64,000 bases of DNA from Acidimicrobiales bacterium (lineage in GTDB: Bacteria; Actinomycetota; Acidimicrobiia; Acidimicrobiales; Palsa-688). Location of the stretch: positions 62,001-126,000 of the forward strand of contig DATLUM010000040.1 of the NCBI GenBank assembly GCA_035533095.1. Reading direction: 5' to 3'. The translations under genes and the position numbers were made by a program. Positions 35,975 to 44,038 of the stretch are shown piece after piece (within the stretch, counting starts at the first letter, position 1; the number at the start of each line of letters is the position of its first letter). Under the pieces are notes generated by a model. It saw only the letters and a program-made list of their open reading frames with translations. It did no database searches and was not told where the DNA came from.

Positions 35975-37003
35975 ATGACAGAGACAGGAACCAAGCCCGC
36001 CGCGTCGGAGGCGGGCGCAGGGCGCGTCGCTCAGCCGACCGCCCCGGTTCGCGACGTGATCATCATCGGGTCGGGGCCCGCAGGCCTGACGGCTGCCATC
36101 TACGCGGCGCGGGCCAACCTCAACCCCCTGGTCATCGAGGGTGAGCCGTCCTCTACGAGTGACCAGCCGGGTGGCCAGCTGATGCTCACCACCGACATCG
36201 AGAACTTCCCCGGTTTCATCGAAGGCCTGGCCGGCCCGGAGCTGATGGCGAACATGCGCGCTCAGGCGGCCAGGTTCGGTGCTGACTACCTGACCACCAA
36301 GGTCAGCCGCGTGGACTTGTCGGAGAGGCCCTTCCGGGTCTGGGCTCCCGATCCCTCGACCGGCTCGGAGACGGAGTACCGCTCCCGGGCGGTGATCGTT
36401 TCCACCGGAGCGAGGTCCCTGATGCTCGGCCTGGAGTCGGAGCAGCGCCTACTCAGCCGCGGCGTGTCGACCTGTGCGACCTGCGACGGGTTCTTCTTCC
36501 GGGGCCAGGACATCGCGGTGGTCGGCGGCGGGGACTCTGCGCTCGAGGAGGCGATCTTCCTCACCAAGTTCGGCGAGACGGTGACCGTGATCCACCGGCG
36601 CAAGGAGCTCCGGGCCTCCAAGATCATGCAGGACCGGGCCTTCAAGAACCCGAAGATCAAGTTCCTTTGGGACTCCGTCGTGACCGAAATCGCCGGCGAG
36701 ACCAAGGTGGAGGGGCTGCAGCTTCGCAACACCGTGACCCAGGAGGAGTCATTCCTGCCGGTGAGCGGCCTCTTCGTAGCGATCGGCCACGTGCCCAACA
36801 CCGATGTGTTCAACGGCCAGCTCGACATGGACGAATCCGGCTACCTGGTCACCCGTGACGGTTCCACGGCGACCAACGTCGAGGGGGTCTTCGCCAGCGG
36901 CGACGTCCAGGACCACGTGTACCGCCAGGCGATCACGGCGGCCGGGACCGGGTGCATGGCGGCGATCGACGCCGAGCGTTGGCTGGAGGCCCACCCCGCC
37001 TGA
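35975..37003 (+). CDS. trxB: Thioredoxin reductase
   Basis: 342 residues from ATG 35975, chosen because GAGGAG lies 5 nt upstream; the open frame extends back to 35849 but lacks family features. FAD-binding VIIIGSGPAGLTAAIYAARA, the redox-active CATCDG, NADPH-binding VVGGGDSALEEAIFL, and C-terminal GVFASGDVQDHVYRQAITAAGTGCMAA are all present. It reduces thioredoxin with NADPH. trxA follows after a 262-nt gap with its own SigR/SigH-like promoter. Confidence 0.96.
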   Translation: MTETGTKPAASEAGAGRVAQPTAPVRDVIIIGSGPAGLTAAIYAARANLNPLVIEGEPSSTSDQPGGQLMLTTDIENFPGFIEGLAGPELMANMRAQAARFGADYLTTKVSRVDLSERPFRVWAPDPSTGSETEYRSRAVIVSTGARSLMLGLESEQRLLSRGVSTCATCDGFFFRGQDIAVVGGGDSALEEAIFLTKFGETVTVIHRRKELRASKIMQDRAFKNPKIKFLWDSVVTEIAGETKVEGLQLRNTVTQEESFLPVSGLFVAIGHVPNTDVFNGQLDMDESGYLVTRDGSTATNVEGVFASGDVQDHVYRQAITAAGTGCMAAIDAERWLEAHPA

Positions 37004-37187
37004 CCTCTGTTCGGCCCGTGCGCGCCTCGTGGGTTCGCCTGCCGGCTCCGGCCTCGAACTTGGCATCATATGATATTTTGGTCTCTAACAGTGTTGTTTA
37101 GTACATGTTCCGCGTCCCAATGCCAACTCATGTTCTAAGTTCGAATAGCCACCGCCGGCAGATTCACTGGCGGTTTGCGCAAGTCGC

Positions 37188-37213
37188 GGAATGGACAGTC
37201 CGTATGGGGCGTT
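37188..37213 (+). promoter_or_regulatory. SigR/SigH-type promoter of trxA
   Basis: GGAAT (37188-37192), exactly 18 nt, then GTT (37211-37213). This is the consensus for the thiol-oxidative-stress ECF sigma factors SigR (Streptomyces) and SigH (Mycobacterium), which are known to drive trxA/trxB genes. Transcription would begin around 37220, giving a leader of about 45 nt to the trxA GTG at 37266. Confidence 0.65.
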
Positions 37214-37265
37214 GGATCATCTGAGCCGGCCGGAAGTCCCAGCCGCAGGAGGAAGGCGAATCACA

Positions 37266-37592
37266 GTGGCGCATCAGGAGCTAACCCTCACCGACCAGAC
37301 ATTCGATGAGGAGATCAAGTCCGCTACCGAGCCGGTACTGGTCGACTTCTGGGCCGAGTGGTGCGGCCCCTGCAAGATGGTGGCGCCGATCCTGGCCGAG
37401 ATCGCGGAGGATCAGGCCGGCAAGCTTCAGGTCGCGAAGGTCAATATCGACGAGAACCTCGAGTTGGCCCGCCGCTTCGAGGTGATGAGCATCCCTACCA
37501 TGATCTTGTTCAAGGATGGCGAGCCCCAGGCTCGGATAGTCGGCGCCAAGGGTAAGGGTCAGCTTCTCCAGGAACTTAACCCCTACATTTGA
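37266..37592 (+). CDS. trxA: Thioredoxin
   Basis: 108 residues. The active site is WCGPCK in LVDFWAEWCGPCKMVAPIL, with the cis-Pro in MSIPTMILFKDGE. I place the start at GTG 37266; the upstream GGAGGAAGG (37248-37256) serves as Shine-Dalgarno, and the frame's further upstream extension has no family features. It reduces protein disulfides and is recycled by the TrxB encoded just upstream. A SigR/SigH-like promoter precedes it. Confidence 0.96.
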   Translation: MAHQELTLTDQTFDEEIKSATEPVLVDFWAEWCGPCKMVAPILAEIAEDQAGKLQVAKVNIDENLELARRFEVMSIPTMILFKDGEPQARIVGAKGKGQLLQELNPYI

Positions 37593-37600
37593 CCTGGTCA

Positions 37601-37620
37601 GCGGGCTGTAGCCAGCCCGC
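37601..37620 (+). terminator. Strong hairpin after trxA
   Basis: GCGGGCTG, loop TAGC, CAGCCCGC: a perfect 8-bp stem beginning 8 nt after the trxA stop. It has no T-run, so it is either Rho-assisted or an actinobacterial U-less terminator. Confidence 0.55.
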
Positions 37621-37667
37621 TCGCCGGATGTCCACACCTTTAACCACAGCTTGTGGAAGAGGTATAC

Positions 37668-37706
37668 AGCCCCGAAGCCTCAGCTGCGACTCGAGGTTTC
37701 GGGGCT
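37668..37706. terminator. Long hairpin between convergent trxA and parB
   Basis: AGCCCCGAA (37668-37676) pairs with TTCGGGGCT (37698-37706), with an inner CCTC/GAGG pairing. It lies between the ends of two convergent genes and can act in both directions. Confidence 0.5.
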
Positions 37707-37743
37707 TCTACGCGACGCGGGTGGGCTCGCCGGAGCTGCAGTT

Positions 37744-38622
37744 TCAGCTGCGGCCCTCCGTCATCGCCCGGTAGATCCGCTCGAGATCCTCGAGGGTGGC
37801 GAACTCGATCACCACGCGGCCCCTCTTGGCGCCCAGGTTGACGTTCACCCGGGTGTCCAGGTGGCTCGACAGGAGCTCCTCGAGCTCGAGGATCCCCGGA
37901 GGCCTGAGCTTCGACTGTTTCTTGGCCCGCTCCGAGGCGGCCGGCGCCCCTAGCTCGTTGCGTTCCCGGACTGCATCCTCTACGGCACGCACGGACAGCT
38001 GCTCTGCCACCGCACGTCGCGCGAGCGCTTCTTGAAACGATCTGTCCGGCGTCCCGAGCAACGCCCTCGCGTGACCCGCGCTCAGCTGCCCCTCGCCCAC
38101 CAGTTTCTGGACCGATGGCGGCAGCTGGAACAGCCTCAAGGTATTCGTGATAGCCGCCCGGCTCTTGCCTACCCGGATCGACAGCTGCTCGTGGGTGAGC
38201 CCGAAGTCCTCTATCAGCTGCTGGTATGCGCCGGCCTCCTCGAGCGGGTTGAGGTCCTGGCGGTGGAGGTTCTCGATCAGTGCCGCCTCCACGCTGTGCA
38301 TGTCGGTGACGTCCCGCACTATCGCCGGTATCACCTGTAGCCCGGCACGCTTGGCCGCTCTCCAGCGCCTCTCCCCCGCGATCAGCTCGAATGCATCCTC
38401 CCCGACGGCCCTGACCAGGACCGGCTGGAGGACCCCGACCTCCCTGACCGAAGCGGTTAGAGCGGCGAGGGATTCCTCCTCGAAATTCGACCGTGGCTGG
38501 TTGGCGTTCGGCCGGATCGACGAAACCGGGACCTCCAGCAGCGCGGAGCCCTTCTCCCCCGAGATCTCGGTCGGGATCAGCGCTCCCAGCCCCCTACCTA
38601 ACCCGCTGCGGCGCGCCACCAC
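37744..38622 (-). CDS. parB: Chromosome partitioning protein ParB
   Basis: 292 residues. The N-terminal RSGLGRGLGALIP is a ParA-interacting motif, and VPVSSIRPNANQPR begins the ParB/Srx CTPase domain. The GERRWRA motif, the helix-turn-helix (EQLSIRVGKSRAAITNTLRLF) and a C-terminal dimerisation region follow. The start is GTG 38622 or 38619 behind an ideal AAGGAGGTGA; it overlaps the end of parA by 29 nt. Its two cognate parS sites lie just upstream of parA. Confidence 0.97.
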   Translation of the reverse strand: MVARRSGLGRGLGALIPTEISGEKGSALLEVPVSSIRPNANQPRSNFEEESLAALTASVREVGVLQPVLVRAVGEDAFELIAGERRWRAAKRAGLQVIPAIVRDVTDMHSVEAALIENLHRQDLNPLEEAGAYQQLIEDFGLTHEQLSIRVGKSRAAITNTLRLFQLPPSVQKLVGEGQLSAGHARALLGTPDRSFQEALARRAVAEQLSVRAVEDAVRERNELGAPAASERAKKQSKLRPPGILELEELLSSHLDTRVNVNLGAKRGRVVIEFATLEDLERIYRAMTEGRS

Positions 38623-39802
38623 TCACCTCCTTGGCCAACTCCCTGTAGGCGATCGACCCTCGTGACGACGAGTCGAAGACGATGATCGGCTGCCCGAAGG
38701 ACGGTGCTTCCGACAGCCGGACCGTCCTCGGCACCACGTTGCGGCACACTATGTCCCCGAAGTGCTGGCGCACCTCGTCGACCACCTGCTCCGCCAGGCG
38801 GGTTCGGGCGTCGTACATGGTGAGCACGATCGTGCTGACCTCCAGCTCAGGGTTGAGGTTCGCTTGCACGAGCGACACGTTGCGAAGGAGCTGACCGAGC
38901 CCTTCCAGAGCGTAGTACTCGCACTGGATAGGCACGACGACCTCACCGGCGGCCGCCAGACCGTTGACAGTCAGCAGGCCGAGCGATGGCGGGCAGTCGA
39001 TGAGGACGAAGTCGAAGTCCTGCGAGACATTCTCCAGCGCCCGGCGCAGGCGAAGCTCGCGGCTGAAAACCGGAACGAGCTCTATTTCGGCGCCGGCGAG
39101 GTCGATCGTCGCCGGCACCACGAACAGGTTGCGCAGGTTGGTCGGCTCGATGACGTCCTCGATAGGGACGTCGTGCAGGATCACGTCGTAGATGGATGAG
39201 TCGAGGTTGCGACCGTTGATGCCGAGCCCCGTCGTGGCATTGCCCTGGGGGTCGAGGTCCACTACGAGCACGCGGTAGCCCAGCTCCGCAAGGGCAGCTC
39301 CCAGGTTGACAGCCGTGGTGGTCTTGCCGACCCCGCCCTTTTGGTTGGCGATCGCCAGGCGGCGGGGGAGTTGGTGGCTGCGGGGGCCGGGGTGCTCCCA
39401 CTGGTCGACCCCCTGCGGCTCAGCATCCGGCTGGGCGCCGGCGGTGGCTTCGGCCCCCTCCGAGGGCTCTTCCGCCGAGCTTTCGGTGATGCTTCCGTCG
39501 GGCGTTGTGATGTCGACCGTCCCAGGGTCCTCTCCGGAACGCGCCGCTTCGCCACCAGAGGCCTCTTCCGACGTCTCGGCGCCGACCTGCGGCTCGTCAC
39601 CGAGCGAGCCGTCCTCCCCATGGCCGCCGACGCTCGGCTCGGCTAGCTCGGCGGTGGTCGAAGCCTCGTCCACCTGGGTCTCGGCAGGAGGGGATCCGGG
39701 GTCTCGTGCCGCCTCTTGCCCTCCGTCATCACCGCCCACGACGGAACGCAGGCGCTCGAAAATCGAGTCGGCCCGCGCTCGAAGATCGTCCGACTCGCTC
39801 AC
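38594..39802 (-). CDS. parA: Chromosome partitioning ATPase ParA with an acidic N-terminal extension
   Basis: 402 residues from GTG 39802, which has AAGGA 8 nt upstream; ATG 39811 is an alternative. The deviant Walker A (IANQKGGVGKTTTAVNLGAAL) begins only around residue 150. The preceding stretch is a low-complexity Glu/Ala/Ser/Pro-rich region (for example GGEAARSGEDPGTV), absent from typical ParA of about 260-300 residues. The rest is standard: LVVDLDPQGNATTGLG and FVLIDCPPSLGLLTVNG. It drives segregation of ParB-parS complexes. Confidence 0.95.
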   Translation of the reverse strand: MSESDDLRARADSIFERLRSVVGGDDGGQEAARDPGSPPAETQVDEASTTAELAEPSVGGHGEDGSLGDEPQVGAETSEEASGGEAARSGEDPGTVDITTPDGSITESSAEEPSEGAEATAGAQPDAEPQGVDQWEHPGPRSHQLPRRLAIANQKGGVGKTTTAVNLGAALAELGYRVLVVDLDPQGNATTGLGINGRNLDSSIYDVILHDVPIEDVIEPTNLRNLFVVPATIDLAGAEIELVPVFSRELRLRRALENVSQDFDFVLIDCPPSLGLLTVNGLAAAGEVVVPIQCEYYALEGLGQLLRNVSLVQANLNPELEVSTIVLTMYDARTRLAEQVVDEVRQHFGDIVCRNVVPRTVRLSEAPSFGQPIIVFDSSSRGSIAYRELAKEVSGGAPQRVR

Positions 39803-39871
39803 GTCGCCCATCCTTGATGATGGCGCCACCGATTTCAAGCACCCTCGAGTACTCGTTGAGATGCCCGGCAC

Positions 39872-39885
39872 GTTTCACGTGAAAC
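39872..39885. promoter_or_regulatory. parS: parS site 1
   Basis: GTTTCACGTGAAAC is a perfect core match to the bacterial parS consensus. It lies in the gap between rsmG and parA, upstream of parA, in the same locus as parAB. Confidence 0.92.
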
Positions 39886-39905
39886 GCGGGATCCCGACCA
39901 ACGTC

Positions 39906-39919
39906 GTTTCACGTGAAAC
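39906..39919. promoter_or_regulatory. parS: parS site 2
   Basis: A second perfect GTTTCACGTGAAAC, centred 34 bp from site 1, just before the rsmG stop. The pair probably nucleates ParB spreading close to the origin and may also affect parAB expression. Confidence 0.92.
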
Positions 39920-39929
39920 CTCAACGATC

Positions 39930-40568
39930 TCACCACAGTGGACGCTTGGCGGGTATGCCTACCCTTCTCGGAAATCTCTTGGGACACAATTCGTTCTGGA
40001 CGAGGACCTGGCAGGCGGTGGGGGAGTCGACGGCGGGGCCTGCCACCATGCCTAGCTCTGCCAGTCCTGGGGCATCCCATCGGGAAGGTTCGCCCCCTGG
40101 CGGTTCGGCGACGACCATCACTCCGCCGCTGCGCAGAAACGGCGAGCCGCATTCTGCTGTGACGGCTGGCCCGGCGAAGCCGCGGGCCACAACCAGATCG
40201 AAGGCTCCCCTGAGATCATCCGAGCGGGCTGCGGTCTCCGCCCTTTCGGCCACCACGGACACACGGTCCGCTAGGCCCAACTCACCGACGACGTCTCGGA
40301 GAAACGACGAGCGCTTGAGGCTGCCGTCGAGCAGGATCCACCGTGATGATGGCCACCGCAGAGCGAGAGGCAACCCCGGCACGCCGCCGCCGCTGCCCAG
40401 GTCGAGAGCCCGGGACGGGCGGAAACCCCCTGCCCGGCCCAGATCGAGAGCCCTCGTGACGTGTTCGTCGACCGGGCCTGGACCGAGGAAGCCGAGTTCT
40501 TTCGCCTTTGCCAGCACGCCCCGCAGCTGAGCCAGCACGGCCTGGTCCGGCGGGTCAAGCGATGTCAC
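39930..40568 (-). CDS. rsmG: 16S rRNA (guanine-527-N7)-methyltransferase RsmG
   Basis: 212 residues. SAM-binding LDLGSGGGVPGLPLAL and SRWILLDGSLKRSSFL are RsmG hallmarks, as is LVVARGFAGPAVTAE. It methylates G527 in the 530 loop of 16S rRNA; loss gives low-level streptomycin resistance in other bacteria. The order jag-rsmG-parA-parB is the classic origin-proximal arrangement. Confidence 0.95.
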   Translation of the reverse strand: MTSLDPPDQAVLAQLRGVLAKAKELGFLGPGPVDEHVTRALDLGRAGGFRPSRALDLGSGGGVPGLPLALRWPSSRWILLDGSLKRSSFLRDVVGELGLADRVSVVAERAETAARSDDLRGAFDLVVARGFAGPAVTAECGSPFLRSGGVMVVAEPPGGEPSRWDAPGLAELGMVAGPAVDSPTACQVLVQNELCPKRFPRRVGIPAKRPLW

Positions 40569-40589
40569 ACCAGGAGCAGCCGGCGAGCT

Positions 40590-41699
40590 CTACTCCGAGG
40601 GGATGACGACGACCCGACGCCTGGGCTCCTCGCCCTCGGAGATCGTCTCCACGCCGTCGATTTCGGTGATCGCGTCGTGGACCACCTTGCGGTCGGCTGC
40701 GCTCATAGGCTCGAGCACGGTCCGCTGACCGTTCTGCTTGACCTTCGCGGCTACGTCGCGGGCGAAGTTCGCGAGAGCCTCGCTGCGCTTCTGGCGGTAC
40801 CCGCCGATGTCGACATGGATCCGACCGTTGGTGGCACCTGTCTTGTGCTGCACGACGGTCCTGGTGAGGTCCTGGACGGCGAGAAGGGTAGCCCCCTTCT
40901 GCCCGATCAGCAGGCCCAGGTCGCTCCCGGCCAACGCGAGATCGAGGTTGTCCTCCTCTCTCTCGGTGACGGTGATCCGCGAAGTCAACCCGAACTCGGA
41001 GATGAGGCCCGAGAGGAAGTCCTCGGCGATGCGCCCTTGCTCCTGCAGAGGTACTTCCACTTCCGTACCGTCCCTTCTCTGGTTGTTTTCGAATTCGGAC
41101 TCGTCACGTGCTTTGGCAGGCCGAGATCGGCCGGCCGCTGCCGGTTCACTTCCGCGGGCCGGGCCCTCACCACCGGAGCTGCCGCCCTCGCCACCGCCTC
41201 CAGCCGCATCGCCGCCAGTGCCCGTGCCCGGCCGCCGGCGCCGCCTCCGCCGCGAACTGGACCCCGACGATGCACCGCCACCGTCTCCGCCAGCCGCGCC
41301 GCCGGCGACACCTCCGGCGCTCTCCTCGCCGGCGCCGGCCGGCGCAGTGGTCCTTGACCTACCAGTCGAGTCCCCGGCTGCAGAAGCCGCAGGCTGCGCC
41401 CGCCCAGCAGATCCCGCCTGCCTCGTGGCCCCCGCCCGCTGACCACCGGCAGCCTCGCCGGCCCCACTGCCGGCGGACTTCGCCCGCCGGCGCCGGTCTC
41501 GCCGATCTTCTTTCGCGCGCGGCGCGGTGGGCTTCACGCGAGCTCTAACGCGCGCCTCGCCTCGCATACGTCCGAAAAGACCGGCCCTCGGCTGCTCCAG
41601 AACCTCGAACTCGGCATCGATCTCGTCCACCCCGAGTTGGTCCAGGGCTGCTTCCCTGGCCTCCTCGAGGGTTCTCCCGGTCGTCTCGACCCACTCCAT
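40590..41699 (-). CDS. jag: Jag/KhpB RNA-binding protein (Jag_N, KH, R3H)
   Basis: 369 residues from ATG 41699 (MEWVETTGRTLEEAREAAL, the canonical Jag N-terminus); the frame stays open to 41915 inside yidC but that part is not family-like. Jag_N covers about 1-55. A long Arg/Gly/Ala/Ser-rich linker spans roughly 60-210. The KH domain has the GxxG loop LLIGQKGATL, and the R3H domain begins near MSAADRKVVHDAI. KhpB/Jag binds RNA and influences cell division and membrane protein output. It lies 7 nt after yidC. Confidence 0.93.
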   Translation of the reverse strand: MEWVETTGRTLEEAREAALDQLGVDEIDAEFEVLEQPRAGLFGRMRGEARVRARVKPTAPRAKEDRRDRRRRAKSAGSGAGEAAGGQRAGATRQAGSAGRAQPAASAAGDSTGRSRTTAPAGAGEESAGGVAGGAAGGDGGGASSGSSSRRRRRRRPGTGTGGDAAGGGGEGGSSGGEGPARGSEPAAAGRSRPAKARDESEFENNQRRDGTEVEVPLQEQGRIAEDFLSGLISEFGLTSRITVTEREEDNLDLALAGSDLGLLIGQKGATLLAVQDLTRTVVQHKTGATNGRIHVDIGGYRQKRSEALANFARDVAAKVKQNGQRTVLEPMSAADRKVVHDAITEIDGVETISEGEEPRRRVVVIPSE

Positions 41700-41706
41700 G
41701 AACCCT

Positions 41707-43059
41707 CTACCTTCCGCGGCGCTTACGGTTCTTGCGTCCTCCAGAGGGACGGTTGCCCCCGGGGCGGTTTCCGCCCGCCCGCTGACCGCTGGAGGCGGGG
41801 GTGCGGCCGGGGCCGGGCTGACTGTCGTCGCCGCCTCGCGCCCCGCCGGCGCCGCCTGCCCCGTTCGATCCACTAGGACCACCACCGGCCGTGCCGTTGC
41901 CGGGAGCGCCACCACGCCCGAGCTCCGGGCGAGCCTTGGCCGATCCGGACCCGCCCGAGCCGGCTGTCCCGCCCGACTTGCGCGCCTCCTGTGCCTTTCG
42001 CTGCTGCTCCGCCGCGGAAGCGAGCAGGTCCCGGAACTTCATCCGCCCACCCTGCTGGTCGCCACCGCTACCGGCGCCGCGACCGCCACCGGTCCCGCGA
42101 CCCGTACCGCCCTCACGGCCACCGGCTTTCCCGGGCGGCGCCCCGCGCGGCGGCGTGTATCCGGGCGAGCGTCGCTTCTGCTCCTCGATCTCGTCGATCT
42201 CGTGGGTCATCGCCTCGATCTCTTGCACTTCCGCAGCGACGAGCGCCTTCACCTTGGGGTCGAAGCGGTACATGAGGTCCTGCTGGACGATCCGGCAAAC
42301 GTTGGACATGCAGTAGTAGAGGATCACTCCGGCGGGGAACTTGATACAGAACACCACGAAAAGCAGCGGAAGGAATTTCATCATCCGCATCTGCGGGTTC
42401 TGCTGAGCTGCCGGGTTGCGCGACATGGTCTGGACGGTCTGCATGTATGACGTCCCGGCCATGATCAACAGCAGTATCCAGAACGGGATCGCCGCCGCGA
42501 AGCTCGAGTGCGGGCTGAACGCGTTGTGCGAGAGGTCCATCCCGAAGGCGTTGAGGTGCCCGTGGGAGGCGACGATGTCGTGGAACATCCGGGTGCCGCT
42601 CGACAGGTACTTCGGGTCGGCGACACCGTTCTTGCCGATATGGCTGAGGCCGTCGATCACCCTGAACAGGGCGAAGAACACCGGCATAGGCAGCAGCATC
42701 GGCAGGCAGGAGCCGAAGGGGCTGACCTGGTGCTCCCGGAAGAGGTCCATCTGGGCCTGGGCGAAGGCCTGGCGGTCGTTCTTGTGCTGCTCCTGCAGCC
42801 TTTTCAGCTGAGGCTGCAGCTTCTGCATCGCCAGCATCGACCGGGTGCTCTTCAGGGTGAGCGGGGAGATGAGGATCATCCAGAGCACGCTCAGGATGAG
42901 GATCGCGACCCCGTAGTTGGGGATCACGCCGTAGATGTAGGCGAGCAGACCTGCGATCGGCTTGGCGATCGGATCGAGCAGGCTGCCGCTCGACTTGTGC
43001 GCCGCCGCGGCCGTGGTCGTGGGGCCGCTGGCGAGCAGCGTGGCGAGGTGGAGGATCAC
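41707..43059 (-). CDS. yidC: Membrane protein insertase YidC
   Basis: 450 residues. The five-helix YidC/Oxa1 core includes the conserved [60 protein letters not shown] and [23 protein letters not shown]. The C-terminal 150 residues are a Gly/Arg/Ser-rich basic tail (for example [16 protein letters not shown]), probably ribosome- or RNA-contacting. It starts at GTG 43059, overlapping the yidD stop (GTGA). It inserts membrane proteins with or without SecYEG. Confidence 0.95.
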   Translation of the reverse strand: MILHLATLLASGPTTTAAAAHKSSGSLLDPIAKPIAGLLAYIYGVIPNYGVAILILSVLWMILISPLTLKSTRSMLAMQKLQPQLKRLQEQHKNDRQAFAQAQMDLFREHQVSPFGSCLPMLLPMPVFFALFRVIDGLSHIGKNGVADPKYLSSGTRMFHDIVASHGHLNAFGMDLSHNAFSPHSSFAAAIPFWILLLIMAGTSYMQTVQTMSRNPAAQQNPQMRMMKFLPLLFVVFCIKFPAGVILYYCMSNVCRIVQQDLMYRFDPKVKALVAAEVQEIEAMTHEIDEIEEQKRRSPGYTPPRGAPPGKAGGREGGTGRGTGGGRGAGSGGDQQGGRMKFRDLLASAAEQQRKAQEARKSGGTAGSGGSGSAKARPELGRGGAPGNGTAGGGPSGSNGAGGAGGARGGDDSQPGPGRTPASSGQRAGGNRPGGNRPSGGRKNRKRRGR

Positions 43060-43373
43060 TGTTCTCTTTCGGAAGCTGTCGAGCCGCCGCCTTCAGCCTC
43101 CCGAGGACGTTGCGGCGGCTTTTCGGGGACAGGGTCGTAGCCGCTGGGGCCGCCGGGCCGGCAGCGGGCCAGCCGGCGGGCGGCCAGGGACACGCCTTTG
43201 GCGACGCCGTGGCTCTCGACCGCCTCGAGCGCGTAGGCGGAGCACGTAGGCGTAAAACGACAAGGAGACACGCGCCCCACCCGTACCAGCTGGTAGCTGC
43301 GGATCAGCGCGACCACGGCATTTACCGCTACCGAACGCCTGCCGGCGCCGACGTCGACGCGGGTGGCCGTCAC
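43056..43373 (-). CDS. yidD: Membrane protein insertion efficiency factor YidD
   Basis: 105 residues. [38 protein letters not shown] is the YidD signature with its conserved Cys residues; the C-terminus has [13 protein letters not shown]. It assists YidC. The stop overlaps yidC and the start overlaps the rnpA stop by 4 nt (43370-43373). Confidence 0.93.
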   Translation of the reverse strand: MTATRVDVGAGRRSVAVNAVVALIRSYQLVRVGRVSPCRFTPTCSAYALEAVESHGVAKGVSLAARRLARCRPGGPSGYDPVPEKPPQRPREAEGGGSTASEREQ

Positions 43374-43834
43374 CTGGGCACCGCCTGCAGTTTGCGCAGC
43401 GCGGACACGAGTGAATGTCGAAGATCATCGAAACTCATTGAGACCGCGCCAGATCCAGCGCCGACGAGGTACGCGCCGGGGCGCAGGTTCGCGGCGTTTT
43501 CGCGGATCAGCACCCGGAGCCTCCGGCGAACACGGTTGCGAACGACGGCCGGCCCGGTCTGCCGCCCGATCCTGTAAGCAACCCGGGGGGGTTCGGCGGG
43601 GTCACCGGGAACCCACGATACTGTGAGCGGTCCGCTCCTCTGTCGGCGCGCGCGGCGCAACTCTTCGAAGGTCTCGCGCCGGTCAACCCGCCAGATCAGG
43701 CCGACAGGCGGACGCGACCCTTCAGCCGGCGCGCCTTGATTATCGCCCGTCCAGCGCGGGTCGACATGCGGTGGCGGAAGCCGTGCTTCTTCGCCCGCTT
43801 TCGGTTGTTGGGTTGAAACGTTCGCTTCACTCAT
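43370..43834 (-). CDS. rnpA: RNase P protein component with N-terminal extension that contains rpmH
   Basis: 154 residues from ATG 43834. The conserved RNase P fold begins only around residue 47 ([25 protein letters not shown]), and the RNR motif is [19 protein letters not shown]. Between ATG 43834 and the fold there is no other ATG, GTG or TTG in frame; the next TTG lies inside the first helix. The extension ([20 protein letters not shown]...) is read in another frame from the bases that encode L34, so rpmH is nested in rnpA. GAGGAGG (43837-43843) ends 2 nt before this ATG. The protein aids the RNase P RNA in tRNA 5' maturation. Confidence 0.85.
   Translation of the reverse strand: MSEANVSTQQPKAGEEARLPPPHVDPRWTGDNQGAPAEGSRPPVGLIWRVDRRETFEELRRARRQRSGPLTVSWVPGDPAEPPRVAYRIGRQTGPAVVRNRVRRRLRVLIRENAANLRPGAYLVGAGSGAVSMSFDDLRHSLVSALRKLQAVPR
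43696..43830 (-). CDS. rpmH: 50S ribosomal protein L34
   Basis: 44 residues: [20 protein letters not shown], continuing through [20 protein letters not shown] to RLSA, a complete L34. It starts at GTG 43830 with GAGGAGG 6 nt upstream, the better spacing of the two starts it serves. The gene lies wholly within rnpA in a different frame, its start 4 nt downstream of the rnpA ATG. In most bacteria rpmH precedes rnpA with a short gap or overlap; complete nesting is known from Thermus. Confidence 0.95.
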   Translation of the reverse strand: MKRTFQPNNRKRAKKHGFRHRMSTRAGRAIIKARRLKGRVRLSA

Positions 43835-43836
43835 CG

Positions 43837-43843
43837 CCTCCTC
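43837..43843 (-). promoter_or_regulatory. Shine-Dalgarno shared by rpmH and rnpA
   Basis: GAGGAGG (- strand) precedes ATG of rnpA by 2 nt and GTG of rpmH by 6 nt. A single ribosome-binding site must serve both frames, with rpmH favoured by spacing and rnpA by its ATG. Confidence 0.75.
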
Positions 43844-44023
43844 GGTCCCGGCAGCGCTACCAGTCGCCGGTACTCCCGGGCGAAGGGGGTGCGCGTCAGC
43901 GCACTCGGCCCGCTGGCACAGCCCACGATGGTACACGGTAAAGGCGACCTACGGAAAAAGACCACGCGTCGTGTGGGGCACGCCCGCGGCCGGGTTCTGC
44001 TCCACCAATGGCGCGAACCTCTT

Positions 44024-44029
44024 TAGTCT
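44024..44029 (+). promoter_or_regulatory. -10-like TAGTCT before the MscS gene
   Basis: TAGTCT ends 9 nt before ATG 44039; there is no Shine-Dalgarno, suggesting a near-leaderless message. Confidence 0.35.
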
Positions 44030-44038
44030 TGGCCCGTC

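Noticed and set aside
37120-37150. GTTCGAAT resembling a tRNA T loop in the trxB-trxA gap
   Set aside because: No matching acceptor, D or anticodon stems could be built around it.
39812-39871. ParA start at 39871
   Set aside because: The extra residues have no family features and run into the parS region; GTG 39802 has a better ribosome-binding site.
41700-41915. N-terminal extension of jag into yidC
   Set aside because: The Jag_N domain begins exactly at ATG 41699; the extra 72 residues are the other-frame reading of the YidC tail.
43370-43660. rnpA starting at the TTG inside FEELRR
   Set aside because: It would remove the first helix of the RNase P protein fold and has no Shine-Dalgarno.
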